From: a bacterium
GTDB taxonomy: Bacteria > Planctomycetota > UBA1135 > UBA2386
Direction of reading: 5' to 3'
Assembly (NCBI GenBank): GCA_024743115.1
Contig: JANSXC010000001.1
Coordinates: 429,628 to 493,627 of the forward strand
Length of the DNA: 64,000 nt
Of this stretch, positions 54,803 to 63,837 are shown piece by piece. The notes below the pieces were generated by a model. The model was given only the letters and a program-made list of their open reading frames with translations, did not search any database and was not told the DNA's origin. The position numbers and the translations under genes were made by a program. Numbering within the stretch: the first letter of the stretch is position 1; each line of letters starts with the position of its first letter.

Positions 54803-56224
54803 ATGAAGATCCTCACTCCCCTCGTTCTGCTCCCCCTGTTCAGCGTCGACGCGATCGGGCAGGCGCCCGGCGGCCATTGGAGCCTCACGACCGCGACCGG
54901 CAACCCGCCGCAGCGCCGTGAGAACCCGGGCGCTGCGAACGCGACCCACATGTATGTCTTCGGCGGCACGTCCGGCGGCTCGGGTGGCACGGCGATGAAC
55001 GACCTGTGGAGCTTCGATGGCATCACGTGGACGCAGTTGAACCCGGACGGGGATCCGGGGGCGCCGCCCGCGCGTCGCCAGGCGGGCGTCACGTGGGACT
55101 TCGCCAGCAACCAGCTCGTCGTGTTCGGTGGCCTCGATGCCTCCGGTACGGTTCTGGGGGACACCTGGACGTGGAACCCGGCCACGACCACCTGGACGAA
55201 CACGACGGCTCCCGGCGGCCCGTCGGCGCGGCGGTTCACGGCGATGACGTTCGATCCTGCCAACAACATGGTGCTGATGTTCGGTGGGCTCGACGCTTCG
55301 GGCACGCACCTCGACGACACGTGGATGCTCGCGGGCGGTGCCGTGTGGCTGCCGCAGTCGCCGGCGACGACGCCGACGACCCGTCGCCAGCACCATCTGG
55401 TCACGCGCTCGGACTTCGGTGACGTGCTGCTGTTCGGCGGCCAGGATGCGTCGTTGCCGTCGCCGACCAAGTGGCGCGTCGACACGCTGCGCTGGGACGG
55501 CACCGATTGGAACGCGGTACCGACGTCGCAGGGTCCGGCCGGCCAGGTCGCGAACGACGCGGCCTACGACCCGATCCGCCAGCGCGTCGTGCTCGCGGGC
55601 GGCAACGGCACGGGTGGCTCGCCGACGGGTCTGATCAGCGAGTTCGATTCGATCACCAACGACTGGATTCGTCGTCCGCTCGATCCGGGCATCTACAAGG
55701 TCAGCCGCTACTTCGCGGCGTACGTGCCGGCGCTCGGCAAGACGTTCAAGGCGAGCGGCCAGAACCTCAACCCCGCCGCACCGTCGACCAGCACGTACGA
55801 GTTCCAGTCGGCCGCCATCGCGGCCTCGGCGAGTAACGGCAGTGGCTGCACGGGTTCGGCTGGAGCCATGACCCTCGTCGCCGACAACGAGCCGTGGGGC
55901 GGTCGCGACTGGGATCTGACCGGCAGCGGCTTCTCCAACTCGGGCATCGGCTTCGCGGTCCTCGGCTTCACGGCCCAGTCGACGCCGCTCTCGAACTTCC
56001 ATCCGGCCGCAGGTGCGGGCTGCAGCCTGCTCGTGAACCAGGTGACCAGCCTGCTCGTGCTCCCGAGCGGCGGCACGGCCTCGATTGCGCTCGCGCTGCC
56101 GAGCTCGACCGGGTTCGCGGGGCTGTCAATCCACGTGCAGATGGTCGAGATCGAATTGGCCGGCAGCGCGATCAGCCTGATCACGAGCTCGAACGCCCAG
56201 CAGGGCACCGTCGGCGCGCTGTAG
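54803..56224 (+). CDS. Secreted Kelch-repeat protein (second copy)
   Basis: An ATG start opens 473 residues with a signal peptide ending near AIGQ. About five Kelch blades follow: THMYVFGGTSGG with DLWSFDGITWTQL, GVTWDFASNQLVVFGGLDAS with DTWTWNPATTTW, AMTFDPANNMVLMFGGLDAS with DDTWMLAG, and DVLLFGGQDAS. The C-terminal 150 residues (NGSGCTGSAG, GIGFAVLGFTAQSTPLSNF, TGFAGLSIHVQMV) are the shared module. It shares the blade pattern of the Kelch protein at 43119 but is clearly diverged from it. The gene is divergent from the second ELWxxDGT gene with 196 bp between starts, so shared regulation is possible. Confidence 0.87.
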   Translation: MKILTPLVLLPLFSVDAIGQAPGGHWSLTTATGNPPQRRENPGAANATHMYVFGGTSGGSGGTAMNDLWSFDGITWTQLNPDGDPGAPPARRQAGVTWDFASNQLVVFGGLDASGTVLGDTWTWNPATTTWTNTTAPGGPSARRFTAMTFDPANNMVLMFGGLDASGTHLDDTWMLAGGAVWLPQSPATTPTTRRQHHLVTRSDFGDVLLFGGQDASLPSPTKWRVDTLRWDGTDWNAVPTSQGPAGQVANDAAYDPIRQRVVLAGGNGTGGSPTGLISEFDSITNDWIRRPLDPGIYKVSRYFAAYVPALGKTFKASGQNLNPAAPSTSTYEFQSAAIAASASNGSGCTGSAGAMTLVADNEPWGGRDWDLTGSGFSNSGIGFAVLGFTAQSTPLSNFHPAAGAGCSLLVNQVTSLLVLPSGGTASIALALPSSTGFAGLSIHVQMVEIELAGSAISLITSSNAQQGTVGAL

Positions 56225-56262
56225 GCCAGCCAGGCCCGGGCGCCTCCGGTGGGCGAAGCGGC

Positions 56263-57270
56263 CTACTCGTCGCCGAGGATCTGCTCGAAGAGCTTGGCGT
56301 ACTTCTTCGAGTCCTTCGCCTTGGCCTTGAGCGTCTTCGCGTACTTCTTGGCGGCGTCCTTGTCGCCGAGAGGGCCGAACGACCATTGCGCGGCCTGCGA
56401 GAGCATCTTCTCGAAGAGCGCGGTGTCCTTGGCCTCGAGCGTGACGAGCTTGTCGAGCGCCGCGAGGAACGCGCGGGCCGACTTGTCGTCCTTCACGCTC
56501 GTCATCTTGTTGTTGACGACCTGCTCGAACAGGCCCTTCTCGTTCTTCGGGTCGAGTTCGACGGCCTTGGTGATCGTGCTGTCACCGGCTTCGCCCGACT
56601 TGAGCAGGGCGCGGACGGCGCGCTCCGCGAGCTTCACGTCCTCGGACTCGACCGCGGGGTCGACGATGTCGGCGAGCTGGGTGGTGCCGATCGCACCCGG
56701 CGCCAGCTGCATGAGCTTGTCGATCGCAAGGCCGGTGATCGCGGCCTTGGCGGCCGGGCCGGTCGCGGCTTCGAACTTGGCGACGAGATCCTTGACCTCC
56801 TGGAGATTGCGCTTGCCTTCCGTGCGCATCTTGTCGAGCGACTCCACGTACGTCTCGGCGCCACCGCGCTGGTAACCGGTCTTGCCGAAGACCTCGCCGT
56901 CGGCGGTCATGAGCAGCACGGTGGGGAAGCCGCGGACGCCGTACTTGCTCTGCAGCTCTTTGTTGCGCGCGGGATTCGGAACCTTGGCCTTGGCTTCCTC
57001 GCCGCGGGGGAAGTCGAGCGCAACGAGCACGAAGTGCGGATCGACGCCGTTGGTGAACGCGTCGTGTTCGAACACTTCCTTGTCGAGCTTGATGCACCAG
57101 CCGCACCAGTCGGAGCCGGTGAAGTCGACCAGCAGATCCTTGTTCGCTTTCTTCGCGGCCGCCGCGGCCTCGTCGAAATCGGCGTACCAGTGACCGGCGG
57201 CGTGGGCGCCATCGGTCTGGCAGAGAGCGGTCGAGGCGAGAAGGACGGTTGCGATCGAAAGATGTTTCAT
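56263..57270 (-). CDS. Exported thioredoxin-like protein
   Basis: ATG 57270 is preceded by AAGGAG at five bases. The 335-residue protein has a signal peptide (about 1-24). A thioredoxin domain (about 25-135) follows with the redox motif in TGSDWCGWCIKLDKEVF and the cis-proline loop YGVRGFPTVLLMTADG. The rest, about 200 residues, is a Lys/Ala-rich helical domain with possible TPR character. It probably acts in the periplasm on disulfides, perhaps in maturation of cytochromes or Cys-containing secreted proteins of this window, though no gene linkage proves that. It converges on the Kelch gene with a 38-bp gap. Confidence 0.85.
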   Translation of the reverse strand: MKHLSIATVLLASTALCQTDGAHAAGHWYADFDEAAAAAKKANKDLLVDFTGSDWCGWCIKLDKEVFEHDAFTNGVDPHFVLVALDFPRGEEAKAKVPNPARNKELQSKYGVRGFPTVLLMTADGEVFGKTGYQRGGAETYVESLDKMRTEGKRNLQEVKDLVAKFEAATGPAAKAAITGLAIDKLMQLAPGAIGTTQLADIVDPAVESEDVKLAERAVRALLKSGEAGDSTITKAVELDPKNEKGLFEQVVNNKMTSVKDDKSARAFLAALDKLVTLEAKDTALFEKMLSQAAQWSFGPLGDKDAAKKYAKTLKAKAKDSKKYAKLFEQILGDE

Positions 57271-57407
57271 GAGATCTCCTTACCCGATTACGAGCCGGGT
57301 CGGCCGTCGTGCCCCACAATTCCGCGGTGAGTTGGCGCAGATTCGTAACGCGAGGGTCGCGGGCTCGTCGCTGGATCGCGCGGCTGGGGATCCTATTCTC
57401 CTGGCCG

Positions 57408-58226
57408 ATGGCGCGTTCGTTGTGGATCAAACTGCCGACCTTGCTCGCGGCCCTGGCGTGCGTCCTGCTTCTGCCTTCGCCGTGGTCCTGGTGGTCCGGG
57501 GTCGCCGTCCTGATCGCGGGCGGCGCGCTGCTGATGCGGGTCGTATTCGATCCTCGTAGTGCGTTCTGGGCGCCGACGGTCTGGCGGGCACCGTCCTGGA
57601 CACCGGCGAACGACGACGCGGTTGCGCTGACGTTCGACGACGGGCCGGATCCCGATTTCACGCCGCAGGTGCTCGACGTGCTCGCGGCGCACGGCGTGCA
57701 GGCGGCGTTCTTCGTGGTTGGCGAACGGGTGCGCGCGCACCCCGAACTCGTGCGGCGTATGCACGCGGCGGGGCACCTGGTCTGCAATCACACGGATCGG
57801 CACGGGTTCGACTTCCACTTCCAACTGTGGCGTGGCGCCGGTGCCGAGATCGCGCGGTGCAACGCCGCGATCACGGCTGCGATCGGGCGGACGCCGCGGT
57901 TGTTTCGTTCGCCGCAGGGGTTCAAGAACCCCGCGCTCGGTGACGTGCTGCACCGCACCGGAATGACCGCTGTGGGTTGGCAGGCGCGCGGGCTCGATGC
58001 GGTCACCCGTGACGCTGCGGCGATCGAACGGCGGCTCGTCGACGGCGCGCGACCGGGCGGCGTGCTCGTGATGCATGATGGTGCGGGTCTCGGCGGCACC
58101 GGCGATCGCACGCCGACGCTCACGGCTCTACCGCGCGTGCTCAGCGGTCTGCGAGCCCGCGGTCTGCGGTTCGCGCGGTTGGACGAGCTGCTGCAGGTCG
58201 ACGCTTACACGACTGCCGCATCATGA
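57408..58226 (+). CDS. Membrane-anchored polysaccharide deacetylase (NodB family)
   Basis: I choose ATG 57408 (MARSLWIKL); a GTG at 57309 would add 33 basic residues and cannot be excluded. The 272-residue protein has two hydrophobic helices (about 5-45) and then the NodB domain. Motif 1 is LTFDDGPDPDF (metal-binding Asp), motif 2 is NHTDRHG (two His), motif 3 is RSPQGFKN, and VMHDG supplies the late His. All catalytic residues look intact. It would remove acetyl groups from a cell-envelope polysaccharide outside the membrane. Its stop overlaps the acetyltransferase gene by 4 bp. Confidence 0.85.
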   Translation: MARSLWIKLPTLLAALACVLLLPSPWSWWSGVAVLIAGGALLMRVVFDPRSAFWAPTVWRAPSWTPANDDAVALTFDDGPDPDFTPQVLDVLAAHGVQAAFFVVGERVRAHPELVRRMHAAGHLVCNHTDRHGFDFHFQLWRGAGAEIARCNAAITAAIGRTPRLFRSPQGFKNPALGDVLHRTGMTAVGWQARGLDAVTRDAAAIERRLVDGARPGGVLVMHDGAGLGGTGDRTPTLTALPRVLSGLRARGLRFARLDELLQVDAYTTAAS

Positions 58227-59194
58227 CGGATTTCGTCAGCGCGCCCGCGCGCCTGCGCGTCGTTTCGCCGGGCGAGCTCGATCCAGCGGCGTACTCGGAG
58301 CTCCAACAGCGCGTCTTCGGCCCCGTGCTGAGAGAGAACGGTCTGACCACGGATCGCCTGACCCCGGCGGTTTTCGACTGGAAGTACCGGCCGCCGGCGG
58401 GCGATGGGCGGATTGCGGTCGTCGAGGTCGAGGGCGCGATGGTCGCCAGCAACGCGATGTTCCCGGTCGAACTCGCCCGGGGTGACGAACGCTTCGCCGG
58501 CTGGCAGTCCTGCGACACGGTGACCGCGCCGGCTGCGCGTGGGCGCGGCTACTTCAAGGCCTGCCTGCGCGCACTCATCGCGGATCTGCCGTCCGGGGCG
58601 TGGTTCTTCGGGTATCCCAACACCCAGTCGAGTCATGGGTTTGCGGGGGTGGGTTGCGCGACGGTGGCGACGATTCGGCTGGCGTTCCGACCGATCGTCT
58701 TCGGTGCGCGTCGGCCGGCGAACGTCGAGTCCGTCGACCGCTTCGACGAGGAACTCGACGACTTCGGCGGGCGGTTGGCGCGCGTGGATGGTCGCCTGCA
58801 CCTGGCGCGCACGAGCGACTACTTCAACTGGCGCTACTGCGACCATCCGTTCCACGACTACGAGGCCTGCGTCGTGCGTCGCGACGGTCGGATCACCGGG
58901 GTGCTCGTGACCCAGCGGTCGACGCCGCGGGGCCGGCCGCTGCTCTGCATTGCCGAGTTTCTCGCCCTCGATCGGGAGAGTGCTGCAACGCTGGCACGGC
59001 AGGCGCGCTGGCGTGCCCGCCGCCTGGGTTGCCGCGCGATCATGACGCTCAGCAGCGAGTCGGTGCCGGGGCTGTGGCGGCTGCCGCGGCGCTTCGAGGC
59101 TCGGCCGCACCTGTTGATGCGGCGCGTGATCGGGCGAACGCCAGCGGCGGGTGAGCCATGGCTCGTCCAGACCGGCGACTGGGACGTCTTCTAG
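58223..59194 (+). CDS. GNAT-family N-acetyltransferase
   Basis: The protein has 323 residues, overlapping the deacetylase gene by 4 bp. The acetyl-CoA site is clear: CDTVTAPAARGRGYFKACLR (R-G-x-G type loop) at about residue 93-112. Later segments FGYPNTQSSHGFAGVG and YFNWRYCDHP are typical of GNAT proteins linked to exopolysaccharide or surface-glycan gene clusters. The pairing with a deacetylase suggests joint control of acetylation on a sugar polymer. The second half may be a degenerate GNAT repeat, but this is not certain. It is cytosolic, with no signal peptide. Confidence 0.8.
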   Translation: MTDFVSAPARLRVVSPGELDPAAYSELQQRVFGPVLRENGLTTDRLTPAVFDWKYRPPAGDGRIAVVEVEGAMVASNAMFPVELARGDERFAGWQSCDTVTAPAARGRGYFKACLRALIADLPSGAWFFGYPNTQSSHGFAGVGCATVATIRLAFRPIVFGARRPANVESVDRFDEELDDFGGRLARVDGRLHLARTSDYFNWRYCDHPFHDYEACVVRRDGRITGVLVTQRSTPRGRPLLCIAEFLALDRESAATLARQARWRARRLGCRAIMTLSSESVPGLWRLPRRFEARPHLLMRRVIGRTPAAGEPWLVQTGDWDVF

Positions 59195-59218
59195 TCGGCC
59201 GGCTCGGGCTGCCGGCAG

Positions 59219-59797
59219 TCAGCCGCGGGTGTACGACTTGACCTGGTCGTTCTCGTCGAACATCACCTGCCGTCGCGCCCACTTCGTGCCGCCATAGATC
59301 AGTACCTTGGCGCCAGGGGCGGGATTGGAACTCTTCGGCGGATAACCGACGGCGAGGATCATTGCCGCGCGCGACATGCCGACGACGCACTTGCCGGTCG
59401 CGATCGCTTCCTGCTCGAGTTCGGTCAGGTCGGCCGGCAGTTCGACGGGCGCATCCGAGAATTGGCGCGCCATCCAATCGCCCATGGGCATCATCGCGTG
59501 CCGGCTGAAGCGGATCTGATAGTCCGTACCGTCGGCGTCGCGCAGGGTCACGACCTTGCGATTCTGGCCGACGATTTCGAACTGCGATCCCGGTGCCTTG
59601 TAGATCGGCAGCTCGATGAGGTTGGAGGTGTCCGCGACATATGCGCCGCGATGGGGCTGGAAGTGCATGCCGACGTTGAGATAGACGGTCTGCCCGACCG
59701 GGACGTTCGGCGCACCAGCGTCACCGCGGGCCGAGCGGCAGGCGGTCGTGGCAAGGCCGAGGCCGAGGAGGAGCGTGAGTTTGAGCAGTGAGTTCAT
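59219..59797 (-). CDS. Lipoprotein of unknown function
   Basis: ATG 59797 (MNSLLKLTLLLGLGL) opens a lipoprotein signal ending TTAC; the longer frame to 59905 is unsupported. The protein has 192 residues. Residues about 30-100 form a beta-rich part (VGQTVYLNVGMHFQP, FEIVGQNRKVVTLRDADG). The end (GMSRAAMILAVGYPPKSS, VLIYGGTKWARRQVMFDEN) resembles the SmpA/BamE pattern of a Gly-Met-Ser helix followed by strands. This is only a weak likeness. It converges on the acetyltransferase gene. Confidence 0.65.
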   Translation of the reverse strand: MNSLLKLTLLLGLGLATTACRSARGDAGAPNVPVGQTVYLNVGMHFQPHRGAYVADTSNLIELPIYKAPGSQFEIVGQNRKVVTLRDADGTDYQIRFSRHAMMPMGDWMARQFSDAPVELPADLTELEQEAIATGKCVVGMSRAAMILAVGYPPKSSNPAPGAKVLIYGGTKWARRQVMFDENDQVKSYTRG

Positions 59798-60176
59798 CGT
59801 GGGATTCGTTGAGGGACTGGATCGGGGGGCTGGCCCCGAAGCACGAGCGGCGCCGGGCCGCCGCGACCGCAGGAAAACGTCGCGAATCGGCACTGCACTC
59901 GACACTCCCGGCCGAGATGCCGCGCGTCAGCATCATGCCGCGCGACGTCGTGATCCGCGATCGAATCTGCCTGTCGTGGTCCCGAGCTGGAAGCCGCGGC
60001 GCCCAGGCGTGGCTATCCCATGTCCACGTGTTGGTGAGCGGGAACTGGCCGATCACCTTGCCGCCGACCAGCACGATCTCGCCACGGCGGCCGTCGAAGG
60101 CCAGCTTCACGCCGGTGGTCGTGGGCTGCCGTCGCGCCGGGCAGCGGGCGCTCCCGTTCCGGATCGTCCGGGGACG
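59798..60176. other. Gap holding a Kelch-like remnant
   Basis: On the minus strand at about 59995-60125 a short frame reads VKLAFDGRRGEIVLVGGKV and then LTNTWTWDSHAWAPR. This is one Kelch blade as in the secreted Kelch proteins of this window. No signal peptide, second blade or C-terminal module is found around it, so I take it as a gene remnant. The 14-mer GGGGCTGGCCCCGA at 59826-59839 equals the hairpin at 9171. Nothing else is recognised. Confidence 0.4.
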
Positions 60177-61058
60177 TCACGCTTCGGCGGCGCGTTCGTT
60201 CGCGGCTTTGTCCGCGGCGCGAGCGCGTTCGCCAGCCTGCGTTTGATCCTCGGCTGCATCGAGTAGTTCGGGGAAGCAGCGGCGAACGCGTTCGACATGG
60301 CGTGCCGTGTCGTCGTCGGTCGGAGCAGTCAGCACGGTCAGCAGCGAGAGCAGGTCTTCGCCACGCACGGTGTACGATGCCTGTGGGTCGGCGGCGACGG
60401 CTTCGGCCAGTCGGCGGCGCGCGGACTTCGCGGACAGCGGGCGGCGCGGTGGTGTCGGCGGCGACTCGAGTTCTTGCACCACGGCATCGGCAGTCGTCCG
60501 TTCGTCGCCAGGTGCGGCGTCGAGAATGCGGCGGCAGGCGGCCTTCGCCTTGGCCCACGAGATCCGCTCGTTTTCGAGCAGCACGCGAATGCGCGGATCC
60601 ATCGACGGCGCGAAGCGCAGGATCTCTTCGATCCAGCCGACGCTCTTGTCGAGGAACGCCGCGATTCGTTCCTTCGTCCAGTTGGCGTTGTTCAGGAACA
60701 CCACCGTATCGAAGTATTCGACGACCTTGGCCGCGAGATGGTCGGCGTTGAGCTTGAGGTTGAGCGCGCGGATCTCCTCGAGTTCGCCCGTGACGATCCG
60801 CACGTCGACGCGGTCGTAGTAGCCCGGGTTCTCGGCGCGGATGCGGGTGATCGCGGTGTGGCGGTGGAAGCCTCCGACGAGGAACAGCTCGCGCGGGTTG
60901 CGTTCCCAGACGACGAGTGGCTCGAGCAGTCCATGGCGCAGGATGTCCTTCTGGTAGTGCGCGACCTTCTGCGGGTTGACGGGGCGGTGGTTCTCGACCA
61001 GCGGGTGCTTCTGCACCAGCTCGAAGGCGATGTAGTCGTATCTCTTGGTGGTCAGCAT
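60177..61058 (-). CDS. ParB/Srx-fold domain protein
   Basis: The start is ATG 61058 (MLTTKRYDYIAFELV); the frame to 61100 lacks support. The 293-residue protein has a ParB N-terminal-like domain (about 10-105): HPLVENHRPVNPQKVAHYQK, GLLEPLVVWER, and LFLVGGFHRHTAITRI, the last matching the nucleotide-binding GxxR motif region. A helical middle part (WTKERIAAFLDKSVGWIEEI) could be a DNA-binding helix-turn-helix. The C-terminus is charged and Ala-rich. No parA partner or repeated parS-like site is nearby, so it is probably not the chromosome partition protein but a regulator or CTP/ATP-using relative. Confidence 0.8.
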   Translation of the reverse strand: MLTTKRYDYIAFELVQKHPLVENHRPVNPQKVAHYQKDILRHGLLEPLVVWERNPRELFLVGGFHRHTAITRIRAENPGYYDRVDVRIVTGELEEIRALNLKLNADHLAAKVVEYFDTVVFLNNANWTKERIAAFLDKSVGWIEEILRFAPSMDPRIRVLLENERISWAKAKAACRRILDAAPGDERTTADAVVQELESPPTPPRRPLSAKSARRRLAEAVAADPQASYTVRGEDLLSLLTVLTAPTDDDTARHVERVRRCFPELLDAAEDQTQAGERARAADKAANERAAEA

Positions 61059-61181
61059 CGGGGCGTTTCGAACCCGGGCGGACACCCGGTTCGGACGCAT
61101 GATAGGCGACCCGAATCGGAAACCGAACCAACGCTTCCGAGTGATGCTGCGCGGCGATGCGAGCTCAGATGCGTGGTGGGC

Positions 61182-63683
61182 TCAGATATCGCCGATCTGG
61201 CCGTCGAGGCCATACGTCGCCGCGAGGCTCAGCGCGTTCACGCCGGGCACCAGCGCGAAGCCCTGGGCGTAGACGTGCAGGCCGAGGAACGCGTTGCCCG
61301 CCGGGATCGGCATGAAATAGTTGGGATTGCCGAGGTTCAGGATCGTGGCGGCATCACCCGACGTCAGCAGCGCGCAGCCAGGTGCCACGGGCCCGACCGG
61401 TGTGTTCTTCGCCATCAGACCCAGCTGCACGGCGCCGAGGACGGCACCGGCCGGCACGGTGGTCAGCCGCAGGTGCCAGGACGTGTCCGCGACCGGGCGG
61501 TTGTAGAACGTCAGCGAGGGTCCGTGGCAGCCACTGCCGTAGACGCTGACGCTTGCGGGCGTGCTGTCGGTCGGCTGATCGGTCAGGTACTGCAGCGTGA
61601 ACTGGCGGTCGGCGGCGTTGCCGGCCGGATCGTAGGTGCGCACGTAGACCTGAGTGCCGGTATTGCCGTCCGTGCTCCAGCTCGCGACCGACGCGATGCC
61701 GGGCTGCGGGCCGTAGAGGGTCGCGTTCGCGATCGACGAACCGTACGGCGCGACATTGGGCAGCGTCACGCGGTAGTAACCGAGGCCGAGGCGCTCGATC
61801 CGTTCCGAGTTGGCCGGGCCGAGCGTACCGTTGCTGTCCGTGTAGGCGCCCGGTGGCGCATACGAACCGGCGGTCGGCAGGCTCGCCCAGACGTGGGAGC
61901 CGGACCCGAGGCGCGCTGCGATCGGGGCGGCCCGCTCGGCGTAGCTGAGCAGGAAGCGCGCGTTGGTGGCGGTGCCGGCGGCGTCGGTCGTGCGGACGCG
62001 GACATGCAGATCGGCTCCGACCGAGGACCAGCCGGCGATGTGGGTGCGGCGGAAGAAGCCCCCGAATGGCGTGACCTGCACGTGGCCCTGCTCGATCGAC
62101 GACGTCGTGGCCAGCCCCGGCAGGATCACGCGGAAGTCGCCCGGCCCGAGATGTTCGATCGTCGGGTCACCGCGGTCGCCGTTCCACGACGGACCGAGCG
62201 GTGGGGTCCACGGGCTGGTGACGCTGAAGTCGGACCAGACGTAAGCTTCGCGCCGCGACGGGTCGCCGTTGCTGCGATAGGACACGATGAACGGCGCGTC
62301 GTTCGCCCGGCCGCCCGCGGCGTCGAACAGCTGCACGATGACCCGCACCCCGGTGCCGATCGGGCCGTAGAGGTTCACGAGCGCGGTGTGGTTGCCGCCG
62401 TAGGCCGTGGCCTGCACGTGGCCGTGCTCGCTGCTGAGCCCGGGAAAGAAGACCTCGAACTGATCGGGAGTCCGTCGCGTGACCGTGACCGGTTCGCCGC
62501 CGGGCGTGTAGGAGTAGGCCGCGCTGGCCGTGAACTCGTTGGGTTGGCCCGCCGGGTTGACCCAGGCCCAGGCGTTCTCGTGGGAGGGGCGATCGGTGAG
62601 GTAGAGCAGGGTGAACTCCGCGTCGACGGGCGCGCCGAGCACGGAGTAGGTCTTGACGGTGACGCTCGTGCCGCCCGCGCCGTCGTCGGCCCACGAGCTG
62701 ACGACGGCGTGCTCCCCGTTGTCGGGTGAAGCCGACGCCTGCACCGTGGACTTGCCGCCGTGCGGGACGCCTGGCAGGCGCACGCGGTAGTTGCCGGTGT
62801 TGATCCGGGCGATCGTGATGTCCGCGTTCGACAGCGGACCGTTGCTGTCCGCGTACTCGGGATTCGGGGTGTACGACGCCGCCGTCGGCTGGTTGGCACG
62901 CACGTGCGCGCCCGAGCCGAACTCGGGGTCGATCGGCGCCGCCTGCTCGTGGTAGCTCAGCATGAAGCGGCCGTCGACGGGGTTGCCGCTGGCGTCGGTG
63001 AGTCGGATGAACACGATCTTGTCCGTGCTCGCGCCGATCACGCCCGAGTCACCCCAATGGAGCACCGCCGCCTTGAGCGGCGCGGTCCCGACCGGCGTGA
63101 CCTGCACGTGACCGCGTTCCGGGTTCCAGCCGGACGCGAGTCCGGGCAGCGTGATGCGGTAGTCGCCGGTCGCGGGATGGCTGACCGTCGGCGTGGCGCG
63201 GGTTTCGTTCCAGGCGTAGGTCGGATCGGCGGTATACGACGACGTGGTGGGGTTGTGGGCGTAGAGATACGCCTCCTTGCTGCGGTACCGGCCGCCTTCG
63301 CGATAGAGAATCGTGAAGGCGCCGTCGGGTGCCGGTGCTCCGCCGGTCGTGTAGCAGTCGACCTCGGCGATGATTGCGTTGCTCGTGAACGACCACGCGC
63401 GCAGCACGGTGTAGTGGCTGCCGCCCCATGGCGTGACATGCAGGTTGCCGCGGTTGCCGCCGGGGATCGTCACCCAGAAACGATGCTGCAGACCCGTGGC
63501 GCGTTGCACCGTGACCGGGTTACCGGACTCGGTGTACTGGAACCCGCCGGCGGGCGTGAACGTGGAGGCCTGGCCGGCGGGCTTCACGAGCGCCCAGGCC
63601 ACGGTCTGGGCCGTGAGGGCTTGGGTCAGGAGCAGCGCCATAGCGGCGAGGGCGAGGCGACAGAGGATTGGAAATGCGGTCAT
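61182..63683 (-). CDS. Secreted protein with duplicated three-module repeat cassette and shared C-terminal module
   Basis: The start is ATG 63683 (MTAFPILCRLALAAMALLL), with a signal peptide ending at LTAQ; the frame to 63938 runs into the divergent gene. The 833-residue protein has six beta-rich modules of about 120 residues in the order A-B-C-A-B-C. A carries WALVKPAGQ or WAWVNPAGQ, B carries GHVQVTP, and C carries GSGAHV or GSGSHV with DSNG. The last 135 residues (VYGSGCHGPSL, LGAVQLGLMAKN, FLGLHVYAQGFAL) are the shared C-terminal module. No catalytic motif is seen. A surface or adhesin role is inferred. It is divergent from a further secreted protein at 63838. Confidence 0.83.
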   Translation of the reverse strand: MTAFPILCRLALAAMALLLTQALTAQTVAWALVKPAGQASTFTPAGGFQYTESGNPVTVQRATGLQHRFWVTIPGGNRGNLHVTPWGGSHYTVLRAWSFTSNAIIAEVDCYTTGGAPAPDGAFTILYREGGRYRSKEAYLYAHNPTTSSYTADPTYAWNETRATPTVSHPATGDYRITLPGLASGWNPERGHVQVTPVGTAPLKAAVLHWGDSGVIGASTDKIVFIRLTDASGNPVDGRFMLSYHEQAAPIDPEFGSGAHVRANQPTAASYTPNPEYADSNGPLSNADITIARINTGNYRVRLPGVPHGGKSTVQASASPDNGEHAVVSSWADDGAGGTSVTVKTYSVLGAPVDAEFTLLYLTDRPSHENAWAWVNPAGQPNEFTASAAYSYTPGGEPVTVTRRTPDQFEVFFPGLSSEHGHVQATAYGGNHTALVNLYGPIGTGVRVIVQLFDAAGGRANDAPFIVSYRSNGDPSRREAYVWSDFSVTSPWTPPLGPSWNGDRGDPTIEHLGPGDFRVILPGLATTSSIEQGHVQVTPFGGFFRRTHIAGWSSVGADLHVRVRTTDAAGTATNARFLLSYAERAAPIAARLGSGSHVWASLPTAGSYAPPGAYTDSNGTLGPANSERIERLGLGYYRVTLPNVAPYGSSIANATLYGPQPGIASVASWSTDGNTGTQVYVRTYDPAGNAADRQFTLQYLTDQPTDSTPASVSVYGSGCHGPSLTFYNRPVADTSWHLRLTTVPAGAVLGAVQLGLMAKNTPVGPVAPGCALLTSGDAATILNLGNPNYFMPIPAGNAFLGLHVYAQGFALVPGVNALSLAATYGLDGQIGDI

Positions 63684-63837
63684 GCGTGTAGGAAGCGGCA
63701 ATGGCTGCCTGATCCAGTGCCGTGGCCCCGCGCGCGCCTCGCATGAAGGCGGACTTTTCGGCCAGTCCGCGAATCGAGCCCACGAATCGATCGCGGAGTG
63801 GCGGCGTCGCGGTGCCGAATCCGCTGTTGGGGGCATC

